NCBI GenBank assembly: GCA_004194705.1
Contig: SADC01000688.1
Span: 124,001 to 188,000, forward strand
Source of the DNA: Ditylenchus dipsaci
Taxonomy: Eukaryota > Nematoda > Chromadorea > Rhabditida > Anguinidae
DNA: 64,000 nucleotides
Direction of reading: 5' to 3'
The first letter of the stretch is position 1, and each line of letters opens with the position of its first letter. The notes under the pieces are model-generated. The model had not been told where the DNA came from and did not search any database. It saw only the letters and a program-made list of their open reading frames with translations. Shown here piece by piece: positions 1-11,129 of the stretch. A program made the translations under genes and the position numbers.

Positions 1-288
1 GAGGAATTGATTTTGACAGGGTTAAAATTCCGTTTATAACCACCGAACCCGAAACCTGAAGTGATACCCTCGAGGTGAGGAGGACCAGAAGGGCCTTAAA
101 AAAATAAATTTCGTCAAAGTCAAAAACAAAGCATTTCAGTCACCTAAATTGCATGGCGAACCGGATTCTCAATACTAAAACTGCAATTTTTCTTACCTAA
201 AACCCAAACCTAAGTTAGGTCCTACTTTCGCAGGTGGATATCTTATATAAAAGTATGGTCGAATACACCCGTATGTTTGTTTAATCTA
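1..288. other. non-genic stretch, nothing recognised
   Basis: No exon-like open frame with flanking splice signals is visible. The segment ends at the TA that flanks the first pogo-like element. Confidence 0.5.
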
Positions 289-713
289 CAGTTGAACCTC
301 GCTATATAGGTACTCCAAAAGTTCGTTCCGCCTAGGGTCCGACAGTTTTTTTAACCCGATTTTCGATATTTTGTCGATTCTGTTATGACAGTCCGGTCGC
401 ACGTATCGTAAGGGTTCCGATTTTGCCGATCGTTTTTTGAAAATAAAACAAATTTGGGGTAAAAAAGGTAAAGTGGCACCTGTTGGCACCTGTTTTCAAA
501 AAAGGGATGCCATTATATGGAGGTTTCACTTTTTAACCCAAATTTTGTCTTATTTTCAAAAAAAAAACGATCGGCAAAATCGGAATCCTTACGATATTTG
601 CGACCAAACTGTCATAACAGAATCGATAAAAATTTCGAAAATTGGGTTAAAAAAGTGTCGGACTTTTAGGCGGGAACGAACTTTTGGGGTGCCACTATAG
701 CGAGGTTCAACTG
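289..713. mobile_element. pogo/Tigger-like palindromic MITE, copy 1
   Basis: The ends are near-perfect inverted repeats beginning CAGTTGAACCTCGCTATA, each flanked by the dinucleotide TA (287-288 and 714-715). This matches the TA duplication and CAGT-type ends of Tc1/mariner-pogo elements. The arms are about 200 bp and carry a GGTCCGACAG block and a TTTTGCCGATCGTTTTT block. Both blocks recur in the copies at 3.8-3.9 kb and 32.2-32.7 kb. No transposase is present, so it is non-autonomous. Confidence 0.8.
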
Positions 714-757
714 TATCTCCTTACGTAACCTAATCCACCGCCGGTGTGATCCATTAA

Positions 758-1193
758 GGCACGTTCACAATGAGTGTCGACCTGAGTGTGAGATTTGGAG
801 TGTTTTTAACGCGGGAAGAGCTGTACTTATTTTTCTTGACCAAAACTTTTTCTGTTGGTATCATTTTGTAGCTAAGATTCAGGGCTTCAAAATGAGGTAT
901 TGACAAGCCACATCTGAAATGAAAAGTTGGGGTAAAAATGCTTAGGTCCGCACTCAGGTCGACACTCGGGTCGACACTCACAGAGTGTGGGCCTGAGTGT
1001 CGACCTGAGTGCAGACCTAAGCATTTTACCCCAACTTTTCATTTCAGATGTGGCTTGTCAATACCTCATTTTGAAGCCCTGAATCTTAGCTACAAAATGA
1101 TACTAACAGAAAAAAAGTTTTGGTCAAGAAAAAAAAGTACAGCTCTCCCGCGTTAAAAGAACGCTTGGGTCGACACTTTTATGTGAACGTACC
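758..1193. mobile_element. TTAA-flanked palindromic MITE
   Basis: Inverted arms of about 200 bp run from GGCACGTTCACA to TGTGAACGTACC. The left flank is TTAA (754-757) and the right flank is a diverged TTTA (1194-1197), suggesting a piggyBac-type TTAA duplication. The centre (near 985) is a self-complementary run of GAGTGTCGACC-type units. Both arms hold the motif GTAGCTAAGATTCAGGGCT, which is shared with elements at 26, 30 and 49.9 kb. Confidence 0.65.
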
Positions 1194-1194
1194 T

Positions 1195-1790
1195 TTACTG
1201 AACCACCTGGTCACCACTACCTGAGTACTATTATCTGAATACCCTCACCTGGATCCACCTAAGTGTACCGCCAGATGTGCGAAATCAAAATTTTGGTACT
1301 TTCCGATCCGATTCCCCACACTTTTCAGCTAAGAAAAAATTGTTGTCTTTTCTTTCAAAAATTTTCAATTTTAGGCCATACAGTGGATCCACCTGACCTT
1401 AGGGCACCCACTTAAAGTAATCGGGTTTAGTTGGATAAAATCGTAATTTTATCACTAAAGATCCCAATTCCTAATAGATTTTTGGGCTAGAAAAAAAGGG
1501 TTTGTTTTTTATTCAGACTAACTTTTATATTTTTCAGGTCTTTCAGTATATTTCCACCTACCGAGAGGTACCCACCCTAGGTTTCAGACTCTAGGTGGCG
1601 AAATCATAATTTTTGTCTTAAAAAACTGAATGCCCAAAGAATTGAGATTAGAAAAAAATGGTTTGATTTTAATTTAGACTAACAATTAATTTTTAGGCCA
1701 GCCAGGTGGATATCCACTCAACCAGGTGTAACCAAACAGGGGGGTAGACAGGGTGGCCACCCAACCAGGGTGGGTAAAATCGGGATTTCG
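1195..1790. repeat. degenerate CACCTGG-type repeat tract
   Basis: Loosely repeated short units around CCACCTGGATCCACC and AGGTGGATATCCAC occur several times here. Similar tracts recur near 11.46-11.74, 29.4-29.6, 59.3-59.7 and 61.1-61.6 kb. No coding potential is seen. Confidence 0.45.
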
Positions 1791-1799
1791 TCTTTATAG

Positions 1800-2640
1800 A
1801 CAAAATTTTCGACACATTCTACGTATTATAGCATAATTTCTTTTTTAATTTGACTAAATAATATTTTTCAAGCTGTCCAGGTGGAATCCTGCTGACCAGG
1901 ACCACAAGGAATGAATAATACATTCGGTGAACGTATGAAAGTAACGTAATAGAACGAGAAAATGAAACTATTCATCCAATTATTTGCAGGAAAGCTTATC
2001 GTGAAATAGTTTTGTCAAGGAACAATTATTTCTAAGCAAATCACGTTAAGACCAATTGTTTCTCATTTGAATTTATTGTCAAATGACTTTTGTCCTATCC
2101 AATTGTTAGTCAAATATTTTTGTCCTATTCTGGGTGTGCCCTATAACACGAGATTTTAGGAAAGTAAACTGTGCCAAAAATACTGCTTATCAATGCCGAC
2201 TAATTTACAATTGTAGTAAACTAATATTTTCTTGATCGCCCCTGTTGTTTCACTCAAAGTCGTGGACAGATTTGCATGGCCCCATTTTGAAATGAGCCCA
2301 TCTTTCTATAGTATTGGACTGAGTGAGTAACGCTTTTCTTGCTTCTTTTCCACTTTTCTCGCGGTGGAGTGGATGTGTCATGCTAACTCTTTTTTGCAAT
2401 TGGTAGAGCTGAGTGTGCTATTTCGATTGCAATATCATAAAGCATCGTGGCCTGAGCCGTTTTCGAGAATTTACTAAATTGAGCATGGAAATTGGCCAAA
2501 TCATTAGAAAAATAAATAAACAATAAAATCATTTAAAATTTGCACGTTTTTCAATATTTTTTATTTAAACAGTGAGTTTAGTCTTTTGTTTAGTTTTGAT
2601 TTTTTTTTGATTTTGAGGAAAAAATTCGAACCACAGGGGT
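1800..2640. other. non-genic stretch, nothing recognised
   Basis: AT-rich sequence without convincing exons, inverted repeats or tandem repeats. Confidence 0.4.
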
Positions 2641-2698
2641 CAAAAAAGCGTGGCGAAATGACAGTGGCGAACTGACCGCGTGGCGAACTGACCGTACA

Positions 2699-2889
2699 CC
2701 CTCAGTGCTATAGCTGCGTACTGCGGTGAATGTCGGTCTCAGGTTCGATTCCCGTGTGTGCTGTTGTTATTTTTGATCGTTTATTCTTAATACATGTGAA
2801 TAATTTAAAAAATTATTTCGGAATAAAACAAAGTGTCCCGCGCGCATTTGAATTTTCTAAATTCCCATTGTCATTAACAAGTATGGTCC
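2699..2889 (+). mobile_element. tRNA-derived SINE, copy A
   Basis: A tRNA-like head carries a B box (GGTTCGATTCCCGTGT at about 2741) and is followed by a non-tRNA body ending near CATTGTCATTAACAAGTATG. The same head and the same tail occur at 52260-53326, interrupted by two insertions. A reverse-oriented tail lies at 51878-51966. The seven terminal bases cannot pair as a tRNA acceptor stem, so it is read as a SINE and not a functional tRNA. A short array of GTGGCGAACTGACC units precedes it (2650-2695). Confidence 0.65.
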
Positions 2890-2909
2890 TTTGGCGATAC
2901 AGTTAAAAC

Positions 2910-3740
2910 TAGGATTGTCTTATGCCCCGGGCATTTAATAATGGGCATATGCCCGGGCATTTTCCACATTTTCCAAATTTTCGGCATTTTCCAAATCTCT
3001 CCATCAATCAATTTTTATTTAACAACTTCAAATATCATCAATAAACATATCAAAATATACCTAATTTGGTGTATTTTTTAATATTGTCTTTGAGATCTTT
3101 CATTTAATGCGAGCGATTCACAACATCGTCAAAAATAAATAACCGGATATATGTGAAATAGGAAACTACCGTTAACAGTACATCCACAATTAGCAGTACA
3201 TTCACAGTTAACAGTAGATCTGGCATTCCTTTTACTTTATCTTCTTTTTGAGAAACTCAAGACAAATCGCAGTATTTTTTTTGTGAATTTTCCGCACTTT
3301 TTAAATAAAAAAAACTCTTTTTCTGCTAGAATTTAATATTTTGAGGCACCTCAGTATACTAAATTTCCTCAGCAATTTGAAGAAATTAACAGAAATTCAA
3401 AATAATACTTAGTTTTCGAGATATGAATAATGTTGGGATGTCAATATGTTAAAAAATTACTGACCAACTTCAGGTCATATCTCGGAAACCAACAAATATT
3501 TTTAAATTTAAGTTTTTTATTCAAAATTTCTGAAGACATTTTGTATACTTGTATGCCTCAGAATAAAATTTTTAGCTTAAAATGGTACTTTTATTTAAAG
3601 TACCAAAAAAATTGCACGAACGCCTTTAAACCTTTTGGAGACTACCAAATCTTCAAAAATATATAGGAGGAAAATGCCCGAAATCATAAAGACGGGCTTT
3701 CATAATAAATGCCCGGACATATGCCCATTGCCCAATCCTA
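2910..3740. mobile_element. hAT-type MITE TAGGATTG...CAATCCTA
   Basis: Terminal inverted repeats TAGGATTG and CAATCCTA carry GGGCATATGCCCGGGCA-type subterminal palindromes. An exact 8-bp direct repeat GTTAAAAC (2902-2909 and 3741-3748) flanks the element and is part of the pogo-like terminus, so this insertion is younger. There is no transposase domain inside. Confidence 0.8.
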
Positions 3741-4680
3741 GTTAAAACTCGATTTAACGAAACTCGATACAACGAATATTTGAGGTCGGAAGATCGTTCC
3801 CACCTAGGGTCCGACAGTTTTTTACCTTCATTTTCAAAAAATTTAGCCATTTTTGTTTTTACAGTCTTGTCCCAAATATCGCAAGGATTCCGATTTTGCC
3901 GATCATTTTTGGGAAATCCAAAATTTCTTTCTCTAAAAAAGCAAAAACTCGATTTAACGAATTTTCGGTTAACACTCGGCTTGTCACGCGTAGTAATTGC
4001 CTCTACTGACACAGAATTTCACGCTGAACACGATGGTGAAATTTAGTTTTGGAAAAAGTTTGGTATTTGCGGGTCATCTGCCTCTCTGAACCAACCAAGT
4101 CAGAATTTTCGCTCATGCCACTTCAAGAGGGCAGATCTCAGGATTTTTTTCTCATTTATCAGCAATTTTGATAGTCAAAGAAAGCACATATCACGGGCTT
4201 TCTTATGAGATATCATGCAGGTATTTACGATTATTATATACAAGAATTTTAGTTCGAAGAAACAATTGCGTGATTTTTCAAAAGCGCTGTTGATGCTTAA
4301 ATAAGCAACGGAAAGTGTAATAACCGTCATTTTTCAATTATCGATGTATATCATTGAATAGAGCAAGAAAAACTGCGCCGAAGAACTTTCAGAGCAGTGT
4401 AAAAAAGAGGCTTTGGCAGTGTTTTAGCAAGACTGTTAAAAAAATTTCAAAATTAACTTTGACGTAAAACTCATATTTTGCCAAAGAAACTTCATTTTTG
4501 ACACCAGATTCAAGTTCAGCATGGTCGATTTACTTATGAAACTGCTTCTTAACATGAGAAATTGCTGTCAAATTTTAAATTCCGCTCAAGACAAAAAATA
4601 TTCCAATTCTGATTTTTTTGAAATTTAAATATTTTTGTCTTGAGCGGAATTTAAATTTGACAGCAATTTCTCACGTTTAA

Positions 4681-4942
4681 AGGGCATGCCCGGCCCGACA
4701 CGGTGAAATTTGAATTTCCAAAAGGCGGGGACCACTTTAATGCGTGAGACCAAAAAATTTCAAATTCAAATGTTCATTCGTGTTTTAATTTCTGTTGTAT
4801 ACTGCGCAATTCTCACTAGTATACAACAGCAATTATAACACGAATGAACATTTGAATTTGAATTTTTTTGGTCTCACGCATTAAAGTGGTCCCCGCCTTT
4901 TGGAAATTCAAATTTCACCGTGTCGGGCGCGGGCATGCCCCT
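4681..4942. mobile_element. TTAA MITE, AGGGCATGCCCG family
   Basis: Palindromic element with ends AGGGCATGCCCG and CGGGCATGCCCCT, flanked by TTAA on both sides (4677-4680 and 4943-4946). The arms are about 120 bp. A related copy lies at 36772-37003. An unrelated hairpin (4556-4672) adjoins it on the left. Confidence 0.75.
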
Positions 4943-4992
4943 TTAAGAGCAGTTTCCGCTTCCTTGAATTTCGTTAAATCGAGTTTTAACTG

Positions 4993-5440
4993 TATGTCGT
5001 TAGAAAGCTCTTTTTTTTCTTTCTGATAAAAAATATTTTTCTGACAGTCGGTGATGAAATGACTTGGAAAAAATGGACTGGCACGTAAAAAAAGTTTCAA
5101 AAACGTGTATATATCAAGATCGCGGTTTTTAACCGACTTCCAATTATCAAGCCACCCATGGTGTATATACCAAAAAAGATCAGCGTGGAAATTCTGCGCC
5201 GGAATAATGCAAGTTGCCATCCGAGTGTCGGAGTGTTAAATTAACCCCCAATATAACATACCCCTCGTTATAACGTACCCCTAGAGGCGGTCCCTGGGGA
5301 GCACGTTACATCGAAGTTTGACTGTACCTATGAAACGGCTGTTAAGGTTGCTAGACCGGTTGAGGCAGTAAACCTATTACTCTATTCCAGCAAGAAATTA
5401 AGTTAGTTGTTAAAAAATAAACCCCCTAAAAATTTCACCT
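4993..5440. other. non-genic stretch with a pogo-like end
   Basis: Apart from a CGAAGTTTGACTGTA motif near 5310-5325, which looks like the right end of another pogo-like element, nothing is recognisable. Confidence 0.35.
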
Positions 5441-5443
5441 GCT

Positions 5444-5859
5444 TTACAAAATCTCTTCTGTACTCATTGATTGTCGGGGGCGATTGGACAGCAGATAGGT
5501 TGGAAAAGGCATTGGAGTCTTGCATTTTTCTAAAGGTTTGCTCGACCTTGTGCCTATTGAGTATATCTTAAAAAATATATATATGAATGGTCAGAAGTAT
5601 TTTTGAATCAAAAAGTACTAACCCCGAGCCAGAAAGTGTTGCTTGGACTCGCCGGAACTGGACCCATATTGTTGGTTGTAAAGTAGACTGAAGCTAGAGA
5701 AAATAAAGCCTCCAAAAATAAAAATTCCACCCAATAAAAGGCAATATTTTCTATACAGTCTAAGGCCCATTCCGCCGAAGTCACATTCCCCGACTTGCAC
5801 CAAAGATTTACGGGTTGGACGACAGGTTGGACGACAACGCCAGGGGAATTGAGTAAAAC
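5444..5859 (-). CDS. small membrane protein, C-terminal two exons (partial)
   Basis: Two minus-strand exons are inferred: 5859-5623 and 5529-5444. The first starts after a TTCAG acceptor and ends at a GTTAGT donor. The second starts after a CTTTAG acceptor and ends in TAA. The phases agree (1 base left over, 2 bases supplied). The product has a Cys/Arg-rich segment with a tandem CRPT repeat, then a hydrophobic segment rich in Gly and Phe (KYCLLLGGIFIFGGFIF) that looks like one membrane span, and a polar tail of about 55 residues ending MSTEEIL. The tandem CRPT comes from a direct repeat in the DNA at 5817-5840. The start codon must lie further right and was not found. I do not recognise the family. 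Confidence 0.4.
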
Positions 5860-6525
5860 CTGAATTGTAATTGAGTAAATGTCTGGTGTTGTTTCAGAGC
5901 GACTCAAAGATGCCCACCTACTAGTGAAGGCCAAAAATCACATAGTAATCCGAAAAAACGAAAAGTATTTTACGGTGACAAGAAGGTTTGTCAGAAAAAT
6001 GCACCACACTGGATGGATAATTTTAGTATTTTTCGATTGTGATTACGAGTATTTCGAGTCTGTGTAATGGGGGGGGATTGGTAGTATATTATTACAGGAG
6101 GGTTTTTTTTTTTTGGGGGGGGGGTTATTTATAGTAGCGCCAAAAAATTAAATTGGCGGCTTTGGGGGATCAAATGACCAGGAGACAAAATGACGGTGGA
6201 CGAGAATACCGTCGCCCAAAACGTTTAAAAAAATCAAATGTTCGTGAATCCATACCGTCGCTAATACATGGTCGCGAATCCAAATGTCGCGAAAAATATA
6301 GTTTCCCAGAAATCAGTCCACAAAGATTATCCATCATAAAAAAATAAAGGAAAAACTTCCAGGAGAAGTGTAAAAAATCTCGAGAAAATTGATTTTGAAG
6401 ATTTAAGAATGTTTTAGTCCTGCATCGACAGTCTTGAAAATACTCTTTTAGTATTTTTCGCTATATATCTCTTGGTTTGCTAAATCAGAACTTCGACACT
6501 TCTGGTGTCGAATGCTAATTACTTT
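5860..6525. other. non-genic stretch with G tracts and sub-repeats
   Basis: Two long G tracts lie at about 6069-6075 and 6114-6123. From 6160 to 6300 there is an array of degenerate units resembling ATACCGTCGC, GGTCGCGAATCCAAATG and TGTTCGTGAATCC. This looks like one arm of a foldback element whose other arm is not visible. Confidence 0.4.
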
Positions 6526-6758
6526 TACCCGTATTTTCTCTAATTGCAGCCCTCCTAACTTCAATTGGTCTGAAATTTCTGTTTTCATTTACTGTTTGAG
6601 CTGTGTAAAAAGTGCCTGCGAGGGACTTCGAAAATCTAACAGGCACTTTTTTACAGCTCAAACCTTAAATGAAAACACAAGTCTTGGACTTTGAAGTTCG
6701 AAAAAATTGCATGTTTCTAATTTCCGCCCCGAGGCAGCAATTACAGTAAATACGGTAC
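6526..6758. mobile_element. CCGTATTT-end MITE with internal hairpin
   Basis: The left end reads ACCCGTATTTTCTCTAATTG and the right end CAATTACAGTAAATACGGTA. The centre holds a hairpin with arms TTTGAGCTGTGTAAAAAGTG and its complement. The ends match elements at 14749, 18628, 42053 and 52352. Confidence 0.55.
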
Positions 6759-6806
6759 CTACTTTTGTGATATTATTTCAGCGTTCCCGGCTTCTGATAT
6801 GGACAG

Positions 6807-7402
6807 AGATTGGCAACTTCATGGGAGGATTATCGACACCCAGAGATTGCCGTTAGTTTCTCTTAGCGATTGACAAATAACTACATATTTTTTTTACTTC
6901 CAGCCAAGAGTCGACCGTCCTCCCACGTTTGATCCGCTTGCCGGTTTTCCGAACGGAAGGAAGAAACGTGAGATGGTTGCCACCGTAGGTGTTACAGTTT
7001 TTCAATCATTGGACAACAAAATTGGTTTAGGTAGAAGAGATGGATCGCTGGCAGTTGGATGCTCACTCTCGTGATTACTGTGCTCATAAGCTCATAAAGT
7101 GGATGCAATGCATGGTAGGAGTGATTTGGCATTGGCTGAACTCTTTTTATGAGTCTGATAGTCTATAATTTAGAAGGAAAATAATCCTGTTGCCAATTAT
7201 TACTGTGATCACGACAAACATGACGTATGTTTTTTATCTGTGTTACTCTACACGCGTGCTGATTTTTTAGTACTACAAGTGCAACTACGAGGACTACATT
7301 ATGCGCATGAAGGAGTATGAGAGGGAGAAGCGTCTTCTGGCGAGGAAAGTTCGCAAGGAAAAAGCTGCTGCCGCCTCACTTTCCGAAGAGCTGTCTGCCT
7401 AA
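6807..7402 (+). CDS. NDUFB7: NADH dehydrogenase 1 beta subcomplex subunit 7
   Basis: This is an accessory subunit of mitochondrial complex I, located on the intermembrane-space side. Exons supported by splice sites and phase are 6807-6851, 6904-6984, 7031-7114, 7174-7224 and 7271-7402. The product contains RPPTFDPLAGFPNGRK and REMVATVEEM. Its twin CX9C motif is the CHCH disulfide fold: C-A-H-K-L-I-K-W-M-Q-C and C-D-H-D-K-H-D-Y-Y-K-C. The basic C-terminus begins MRMKEYEREKRLL. All of this is typical of NDUFB7. About 130 residues are visible, close to the usual length. No in-frame ATG exists in the first listed exon; a TGA lies just upstream in that frame, so a short 5' exon is missing from my model. 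AATAAA lies at 7428-7433. Confidence 0.9.
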
Positions 7403-7851
7403 AAAATAATTGTGTTCCTCTAGGAAGAATAAATTGCCTTGCTTGTGTTCTCTGGTGTATAAATAAATATTTTGGATGAGCTGTCCATCGACTGCATGGC
7501 TTTTGTATTTGTATATTTTCAAGATATATTCTGATATATGTCACCGGCCGCCGACTTTTATTAAACGGAGAGTACAGAACCTAAACGATTCCAGTCAATA
7601 GAAAACCTTATTTCGGTTACCATAGTCCTTCTAGTTCAGTTCCCCTCTCTAATAGAGCCCCCTCCTTGCTATGTAAATCTGTATCTCGGAGCAGCAGAAG
7701 TAATTTGCAAAGCCTATTTCATTTTATTTACGCAAAAACTTGATACGGGTCCAAACTTTTCGGCTTTTTAGGTAAATTAATCAAGCTGGGGGCTCTATGA
7801 GGACAATGCAATGTTTTACTCAAGACTTAATGGCTGTCATTTCTCAAACTA

Positions 7852-7936
7852 CAGTCGAAACTCTATATAACCTTCACCTCGGGATGGGTCTCAGATGAAC
7901 GTTGTGTAGAGCTGAACTTTATATAGAGTTTTGACT
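7852..7936. mobile_element. mini pogo-like MITE
   Basis: An 85-bp element has ends CAGTCGAAACTCTATATAA and TTATATAGAGTTTTGACTA, with TA at the left junction (7850-7851) and a diverged right end. Confidence 0.5.
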
Positions 7937-8049
7937 ATATTGACGTATAATCGTAAACATTGAAGCAAATTAGCGCTGACATGTAAGCATAATTTGGTCC
8001 TGAAGTTAGTGTAGGCCAAGTAATTGCATAAATTTTTTATGTTTTTGAG

Positions 8050-10440
8050 ATGAATGAGCTGAGAAGTGCTATTTTGAGTGAGAACAAGAAATTCCTTGGA
8101 CAATGCGAGATTATCTATGGTCGTTTCTCGGACAAGAAAGCACGTCACTTTGCAAAAGAAGAACTCTACTGGGCTTTGCTGGCCAAATTTGTTGATAGGT
8201 AATGGTATTTAAGCTGTCTTTCATTCCTGCACTTATAAGATTTTAGAATTCCGGAAGAAATTGCTAGAAAGCTGCAGAAAAGTCTTCAGTCTAGGGTCGT
8301 AGAAGCGCACAAAGATGTCCCCTTTTGCTTGGGTAAGGCTTCGAGAACTCGTATATTTTTGTAGTAAATATTTATCTCAGGTGTGATGCATTTCATCAAC
8401 TTAACGCTCAACAAATGCCCAATGATGGTGGCTCATAACTACAATCTGTTTGTTGAAATAGCTCACAAATGCTTAAATTTTGCGTGTGACCAATGGCTGA
8501 CTGGAACTGAACAGGGGAAAATCGCAGAAGCGGATCAGTCTAACAGGTCCAATGTGGCGATCAAATTAGCGACTGAGATCTACTTCAAGAGTATCCAGCT
8601 GAAGCAACAATCACGCTTTCTCGTTACTATAACTAGGTTCGCTTTTCAACATTTAGGGTTTTCCTACGAGTCTGCTTACTTTTTGTAAACCGCTTCCTGA
8701 AAAAGCTTTTTTTTATCTACTGACGCACGATTAAAATATCTGAAACTATTCTCCTGTCGTAGCTTTTTTTTCATGGTTTCGTAATTTTTCAACATTGCCC
8801 ATCTTGAATACTAAGTGCTCTTTGCCAAATCGCATGAAAATCTGAGAAGTTAGTGCGATCTCGATTTGGTGATTATCACGAACAACTACTACCTTGAATT
8901 TTAAGCTTGCTGTCTAAGCAACCTTCGTCTCTGGAGGCATCTCAACTTCTTCCTTTAAATGTCATCAAAAAATCTCAGTCTGATGACAGGAAAAGAATCG
9001 CAGCCTGTTTATGGATGGTGTACTCAAGCCTTGTGGAACTCTCAGAATTTGGTAAACTATTTTTAAAAAAATTACAGACTTCGAATACAGAAATGATATA
9101 TTAAAGGTTCGGAAATCAATCTCTCAGACTATGTCACTGCATTTGAGAGCACAATGGACTCTAAAGATCAATCTCTGTTGGATGTGGTCATCCATTCTTT
9201 GCGTACAGTTTGTCGCTCCACTGGTTTTGGATTCTCGCGACTGTCCAACCGCGTGCTGACTATTATTAACAACTATGAAGTGCCAGACCGGACGAGATGG
9301 GAGGCCTACAAGATTGTGAATGAAACGTTGGGTGTTGGCTCGATGGTGCATGTCAATTTCCATGAGTTTCAGCGCCCTTTGATTGCATTTCTTCAATCTA
9401 AATCGGTAATTTCTTTGAACCGTCCAACCATTATTACACTGCGAAACTGAATTTTTTGAGAAGATATCGTACAGTTTAATGGAATTCTTGTTTGATATAC
9501 ACAGAAATATGCGCCCCTTTCTAAGTTACTTTTGTTTTTAATTGAGATTCTGAGATATTTTCGTTGAAGTCCACCATGAAAGCGCCGCCAAAATTGATAA
9601 AATTAGTCTTTGTAGGAGTCTCCGCCTCAGCAATTGGTCTCGTTGGTATCTTCTCTTATGAAAACGTCGATTTTGATGCTGAATGTCAAGGCTATATGTG
9701 AGTTGCAGTCAGTAGTATGTGTTAAGGCCCTAGCATGGAGTCCTTCGAAGGAAGTGCTAAGTTTGCTGAATTCTTTGCTCGAGTTCAGTCATGATGAAGT
9801 TCCTTTGCCGTTGCAGGTATTAAACTGTTATTAATTTTTTTAATTTTCTAACTTATGGATTTCAGTTGGCTCAAAGTGTTTTCTGGAAGTCGTTTGATGT
9901 AGAAGATCCTCTTTTATTGGAGCAAGTAGAGAAGGGCAGAAGCTTATGCACCATCTTTTCTCGTCCGAAAATTCCTGTCATTCCGGTTAAAGCTAACTCT
10001 GAAGCTGTCTATACAATATTGGATGATGAGCTTAACGACGTTGAAATGAATCAGCCAGTGATTAATGGTTTAGATAAGGTTGGTCTGCCATGTATTTTTT
10101 GTTACTTTTCTTTTGGTCATACCTGTCACAATTTCTTTAATTTTTGTTGTCTATCGATTTAAATAATAATTTTTAGTCACATAAGGTGGTGGAGATACCA
10201 GAAGATGATGCCAGTAGCCACTCTGCTTCGAATATGGATAATGAGGAAGGGAACAATAGTGGCCATGTGGAATCTGGTCTCATGGATGATCACGAATCTG
10301 GTGAATTGGTGGATGAAGACACTGCGTCTGTGCTAGTGATTTCTGACGACGACTCTGACAGCACTAAGAAGAAGGAGAATAATGTAAAGCAGAAAAAGCA
10401 GAAAGTCAAGGAAATGTTGCTCGCTTTTGACCCCAATTGA
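8050..10440 (+). CDS. PELP1/RIX1-like nuclear protein (probable)
   Basis: Eight exons join in phase: 8050-8198, 8247-8332, 8381-8636, 8906-9051, 9107-9405, 9616-9816, 9866-10078 and 10177-10440, encoding about 537 residues. The first ATG is the best visible start, but an upstream exon is not excluded. Most of the chain looks like helical repeat. The segments RKRIAACLWMVYSSL, LLDVVIHSLRTVCRSTGFGF and DRTRWEAYKIVNETLGVG resemble, from memory, the helical core of PELP1/Rix1, a ribosome-biogenesis scaffold acting with the SENP3-TEX10-WDR18 complex. The C-terminus is acidic and Ser-rich and holds a SUMO-interacting type motif, VLVISDDDSDS. It then has a Lys-rich stretch and ends KEMLLAFDPN, comparable with the MLADF tail of PELP1. 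The family call is inferred; the gene structure is well supported. AATAAA lies at 10504-10509. Confidence 0.6.
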
Positions 10441-10722
10441 TGTTTGCATTTGTTTGTTGCTATACTTTATTGTTGTTGAGTTTTGGAAATTCTATGGAGA
10501 TTAAATAAAGTTGTGGGCATAGCTTTGCTTGATTACCAATCGATCACTGAATGATTACAAAGATTTGTCGTACTTCCACTAAAAGCCTGGGTTGTAAAAT
10601 GCTATTATCGACTTTTTAGGCAAAAAGCGCTGCCTAGCAAGGAAACCGTTTTACTGTTTACTATATAAAAAACCGTTTACTATATAAAAAGACTTCGTTA
10701 ATAAAAATGAAAATTGTTTTAA

Positions 10723-10888
10723 AGGGCCATTGCCGTCTCCGACAACGGTTGTCCCCCGCCAATTCAATTTCAATTCTTTATCGTTGGATTTCCGTACTGA
10801 TTTTTCAACTTAGTTTTTTTATTTTTCTTTATCTAAAATTAAATTTTAGGCCTTGTTTTGTTAGAAACCAAGTTGAAAAATCCGTACA
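10723..10888. mobile_element. TTAA MITE, truncated copy
   Basis: It begins TTAA then AGGGCCATTGCCGTC, followed by GTCCCCCGCCAATTCAA. The inner hairpin carries AACCAAGTTGAAAAATCCGT. The matching right end is missing where unrelated sequence begins. The same inner hairpin is present at 43396-43626 and 55103-55332. Confidence 0.6.
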
Positions 10889-10894
10889 GGGCCT

Positions 10895-11085
10895 AGCAGA
10901 CTATTTGAAAAATGAAAAATTTTCATGAAAAATTGAAAAAATGAAAATGAAAAATTGAAAATGAAAATTCTGAAGCTGACTATTGAAAAATTGAAAATAA
11001 AAAGTGAAAATGAAAAGTGAAAAATTTCCACTTTTCAAGCAGACTAAGCATTTTTCATTTTCACTGAAAATTTTCGTTTTGCGCA
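10895..11085. repeat. GAAAAATGAAAAT low-complexity tract
   Basis: A purine-rich run of GAAAAATTGAAAATGAAAA units forms an imperfect inverted repeat around 11030. Confidence 0.6.
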
Positions 11086-11129
11086 TTGTATTTTTGGGGC
11101 TGTACGGGGGCTGTTTGGGGGGGGGGGGC

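Larger units (their letters stand above)
2900..4992. mobile_element. pogo-like element, copy 2, with nested insertions
   Basis: The ends are CAGTTAAAACTCGATTTAACG and its complement, flanked by TA (2898-2899 and 4993-4994). The left end is split by a hAT-type MITE (2910-3740) and the right half contains a TTAA MITE (4681-4942). The internal block at 3790-3920 resembles the GGTCCGACAG ... GCCGATC segment of copies 1 and 3. No transposase is seen. Confidence 0.75.
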
